Shown here: positions 6,133 through 7,675 of the stretch, piece by piece | Layout: every line of letters starts with the position of its first letter | How positions within the stretch are numbered: position 1 is the first letter of the stretch | Assembly: GCA_049889915.1 (NCBI GenBank) | Contig: JBMHCM010000039.1 | Coordinates: 1 to 7,675, forward strand | DNA from: UBA8337 sp049889915 | GTDB taxonomy: Bacteria; Pseudomonadota; Alphaproteobacteria; RS24 | Direction of reading: 5' to 3' | DNA: 7,675 bases | Program-made: the position numbers and the translations under genes | Notes under the pieces: model-generated | The model's input: only the letters and a program-made list of their open reading frames with translations | Database searches by the model: none | Told to the model about the DNA's origin: nothing

Positions 6133-7515
6133 TCAGGCCAGTCGCGCAGTTGCAGAAGGCGGCCCAGAAGATGACGCAGAAGACGCGCTGCCGCTAACGG
6201 CCAGCAGGGCCGGCAGGGTCGCTTGCGGACTCTGCCAGGCCACCGCGTCCAACCGGCCGGTAACCGGACAAATGGCCTGCCAGCCGTCTAACCGCACGCC
6301 ATTGGCCATCCAGCCGGCAGCGCCCGGCGCGCGGCGCGCCCGGTCGTGCCAATATTGTGCTTCCGCCGGTTCTTTCAGGCCGGTTTCGGCCGCCGCCATC
6401 AGGCTGCACAAATCACGACTGGCCGTTTCAGCTTCCGCCAACGGCAGCAAAAGCGATTTCGCCAAGCGCCAGCGTTCGCCATCCAGCGCGATGCGGGCGC
6501 GCAGGATAAGCGCTTCTTCGTGCTCTTTATGCGGGCCGATAAAACCGCTGACGGCGCGTTGCTTTCCGGCCAATGATTGACCGGCATGGCAGCGCAGCCA
6601 GGCCTCGGCCAGTGCGGCATGCGGGGTGCGGGCAAAGGCTTGCTTTAATTGCTTGCGGGCTTTCGGCAGCTGGCCACTGGCGGCGGTCAATTCGGCGGCC
6701 AAGGCGGTGGCTGCGATAAAGTCTTTATCCAACGCGGCGGCTTGCGCGGCTTTTTTCTGCGCCATGGCGCGCTCAGACGGGTCATCGGCGGCCAAAATAT
6801 GCTGTGCTTCGGCCAGCAGCAAAACCGCACGGCGGCGCTTGACCAATTGTCTTTTCACCCCGGCCCGCGACCAGCGACGCAACCAATCCTCGGCCGCTTG
6901 CCAATCGGCAATATGCACGGCCAGCGTCATCATGCCGTCCAGCGCCCACAGGGTTTTCGGTGCCAATTCCAGCACTTGCAGCGCGTAGGTTCCGGCCGCT
7001 TGCGTGTCATGATTGGCGACCGCCATATAATAAAGCCCCTCAAGGCCCAAGGTTTTTTGCGCCAGGCTGGTGCCGGCCGCCAACATGGCGTGATAATCGG
7101 CCGCCGCATCATCGGGGCAGCCCTGCAATAAAGCGGCCTGGGCCGACATCAGCCTAGGCAAAGCCTGTTGCGGCAGTTTTTCGCGCGCCTGTTGGGTCGC
7201 CTTATCGGCGGCGGTTGCATCACCGCGGGCCAGCGCCATCAGCGCCGCGGCCATGGCGATTTCTCCCTCATCGCGCAAACGGGCTTGTTTTTTAGCCGCA
7301 AATTGGGCCGGCATGTGCCAGATAAATTGCCCCAAAGCGGCCAGCATAAAAAGCGCCAGTGAGGCGAGAAAAAACAGCCCGACCAGCAAGGCCGTATCAA
7401 TCTCTATAATGCGGTCGCCAAGCGCAAAGCTGGCCTGGCCCGGCAAATTGGCAATCGCCCCAGCCAGACCGGCCAGACCGATAAAGGCGGCAAAAATCAA
7501 CAGCACCCTAATCAT
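6133..7515 (-). CDS. hemY: HemY-like heme biosynthesis TPR membrane protein
   Basis: A 460-residue inner-membrane protein of the HemY family (HemY N-terminal domain followed by TPR helices), linked to the late heme/tetrapyrrole pathway. Its exact role is unproven, and it is not the protoporphyrinogen oxidase also called HemY in Gram-positives. Two membrane helices are at about residues 3-21 and 41-65. QFIWHMPAQF follows, then a basic stretch and a long Ala/Leu-rich helical region with TPR-like units, such as GLYYMAVANHD and the W.ALDGMM region. The end carries WQAICPVTGRLDAVAW (412-427), the Trp/Cys-Pro-Val-x-Gly tail typical of alphaproteobacterial HemY. The start at 7515 is chosen because the membrane helix begins there and its ATG overlaps the stop of the upstream gene (ATGA), implying translational coupling; the Shine-Dalgarno is weak. 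In many relatives hemD and a mitofilin-like gene precede it; the fragment upstream here is not clearly either. GC content is higher than in the DUF1302 gene. Confidence 0.88.
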   Translation of the reverse strand: MIRVLLIFAAFIGLAGLAGAIANLPGQASFALGDRIIEIDTALLVGLFFLASLALFMLAALGQFIWHMPAQFAAKKQARLRDEGEIAMAAALMALARGDATAADKATQQAREKLPQQALPRLMSAQAALLQGCPDDAAADYHAMLAAGTSLAQKTLGLEGLYYMAVANHDTQAAGTYALQVLELAPKTLWALDGMMTLAVHIADWQAAEDWLRRWSRAGVKRQLVKRRRAVLLLAEAQHILAADDPSERAMAQKKAAQAAALDKDFIAATALAAELTAASGQLPKARKQLKQAFARTPHAALAEAWLRCHAGQSLAGKQRAVSGFIGPHKEHEEALILRARIALDGERWRLAKSLLLPLAEAETASRDLCSLMAAAETGLKEPAEAQYWHDRARRAPGAAGWMANGVRLDGWQAICPVTGRLDAVAWQSPQATLPALLAVSGSASSASSSGPPSATARLA

Positions 7516-7675
7516 GGCCGAACCCCGGCAATAAAATCGCTGCGCAGACTGCGCCACATGGGTGCCAATTCGGCCATGGCTTGAATATCGGCATAAAGCG
7601 CTTGCAGCGTGTCATCCATAATTTGCCGGTCGCTTGGCGCAATGGTCAGGTCGGTCGCGCCGGCCTCCCAGTGCC
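7512..7675 (-). CDS. Unidentified protein, C-terminal fragment
   Basis: An open frame enters from the right edge and ends at TGA (7514-7512), giving the last 53 residues; the first complete codon is at 7673-7671. The peptide starts HWEAGATDLTIAPSD, continues with an amphipathic helix-like stretch (MDDTLQALYADIQAM, then MAELAPMW) and ends FIAGVRP. The stop overlaps the hemY ATG, so the two genes are translationally coupled and in one operon. By synteny the gene before hemY in alphaproteobacteria is often the mitofilin-like COG4223 protein, but I see no clear match. The AGATDLTIAP stretch vaguely resembles C-terminal segments of luciferase-like monooxygenases. Neither assignment is secure. Confidence 0.7.
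   Translation of the reverse strand, partial: HWEAGATDLTIAPSDRQIMDDTLQALYADIQAMAELAPMWRSLRSDFIAGVRP

Noticed and set aside
5900..6580. Plus-strand open frame of 226 codons over the tRNA and the end of hemY
   Set aside because: It runs through a complete tRNA gene and antisense to hemY, and its product has low-complexity Ala/Arg/Ser content. It is a shadow frame.

Overview
The window looks like part of an alphaproteobacterial chromosome. The best evidence is a HemY-type heme-biosynthesis TPR membrane protein with the tail signature usual in that class. The Gram-negative envelope proteins agree with this: Sec signal peptides, and an outer-membrane-type protein ending in phenylalanine. I cannot name a genus.

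Layout, right to left, because every protein gene is on the minus strand. At 7512-7675 is the C-terminal end of an unidentified gene. Its stop codon overlaps the start of hemY (6133-7515) in an ATGA junction. Facing hemY on the plus strand is a complete tRNA-Thr(CGT) gene with an encoded CCA (6017-6092) and a plausible promoter just upstream. Next comes a 260-base control region (5757-6016). It holds two back-to-back hairpins, an AT-rich promoter/operator candidate with repeated WTTRCAAA half-sites, and a structured leader ahead of the next gene.

The main content is a secretory/envelope gene cluster read leftwards. A large DUF1302 outer-membrane protein (3150-5756) is followed by two tandem DUF1329 periplasmic proteins (1710-3080 and 241-1602). 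Last is the start of a further exported protein with a His-Gly-rich mature N-terminus (1-123, cut by the window edge). A hairpin separates DUF1302 from the first DUF1329 gene. A strong intrinsic terminator separates the two DUF1329 paralogs, so the cluster is probably expressed in graded amounts or as two units.

DUF1302 and DUF1329 proteins commonly occur as neighbours in proteobacteria, often near RND/MMPL exporters and BNR-repeat proteins. They are thought to move or sort hydrophobic cargo at the outer membrane, but their biochemical function is not settled. The notable points here are the duplication of the DUF1329 partner, the unusually long and cysteine-containing DUF1302 protein, and the regulatory architecture. 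I see no CRISPR array, insertion sequence, phage gene or defence gene.
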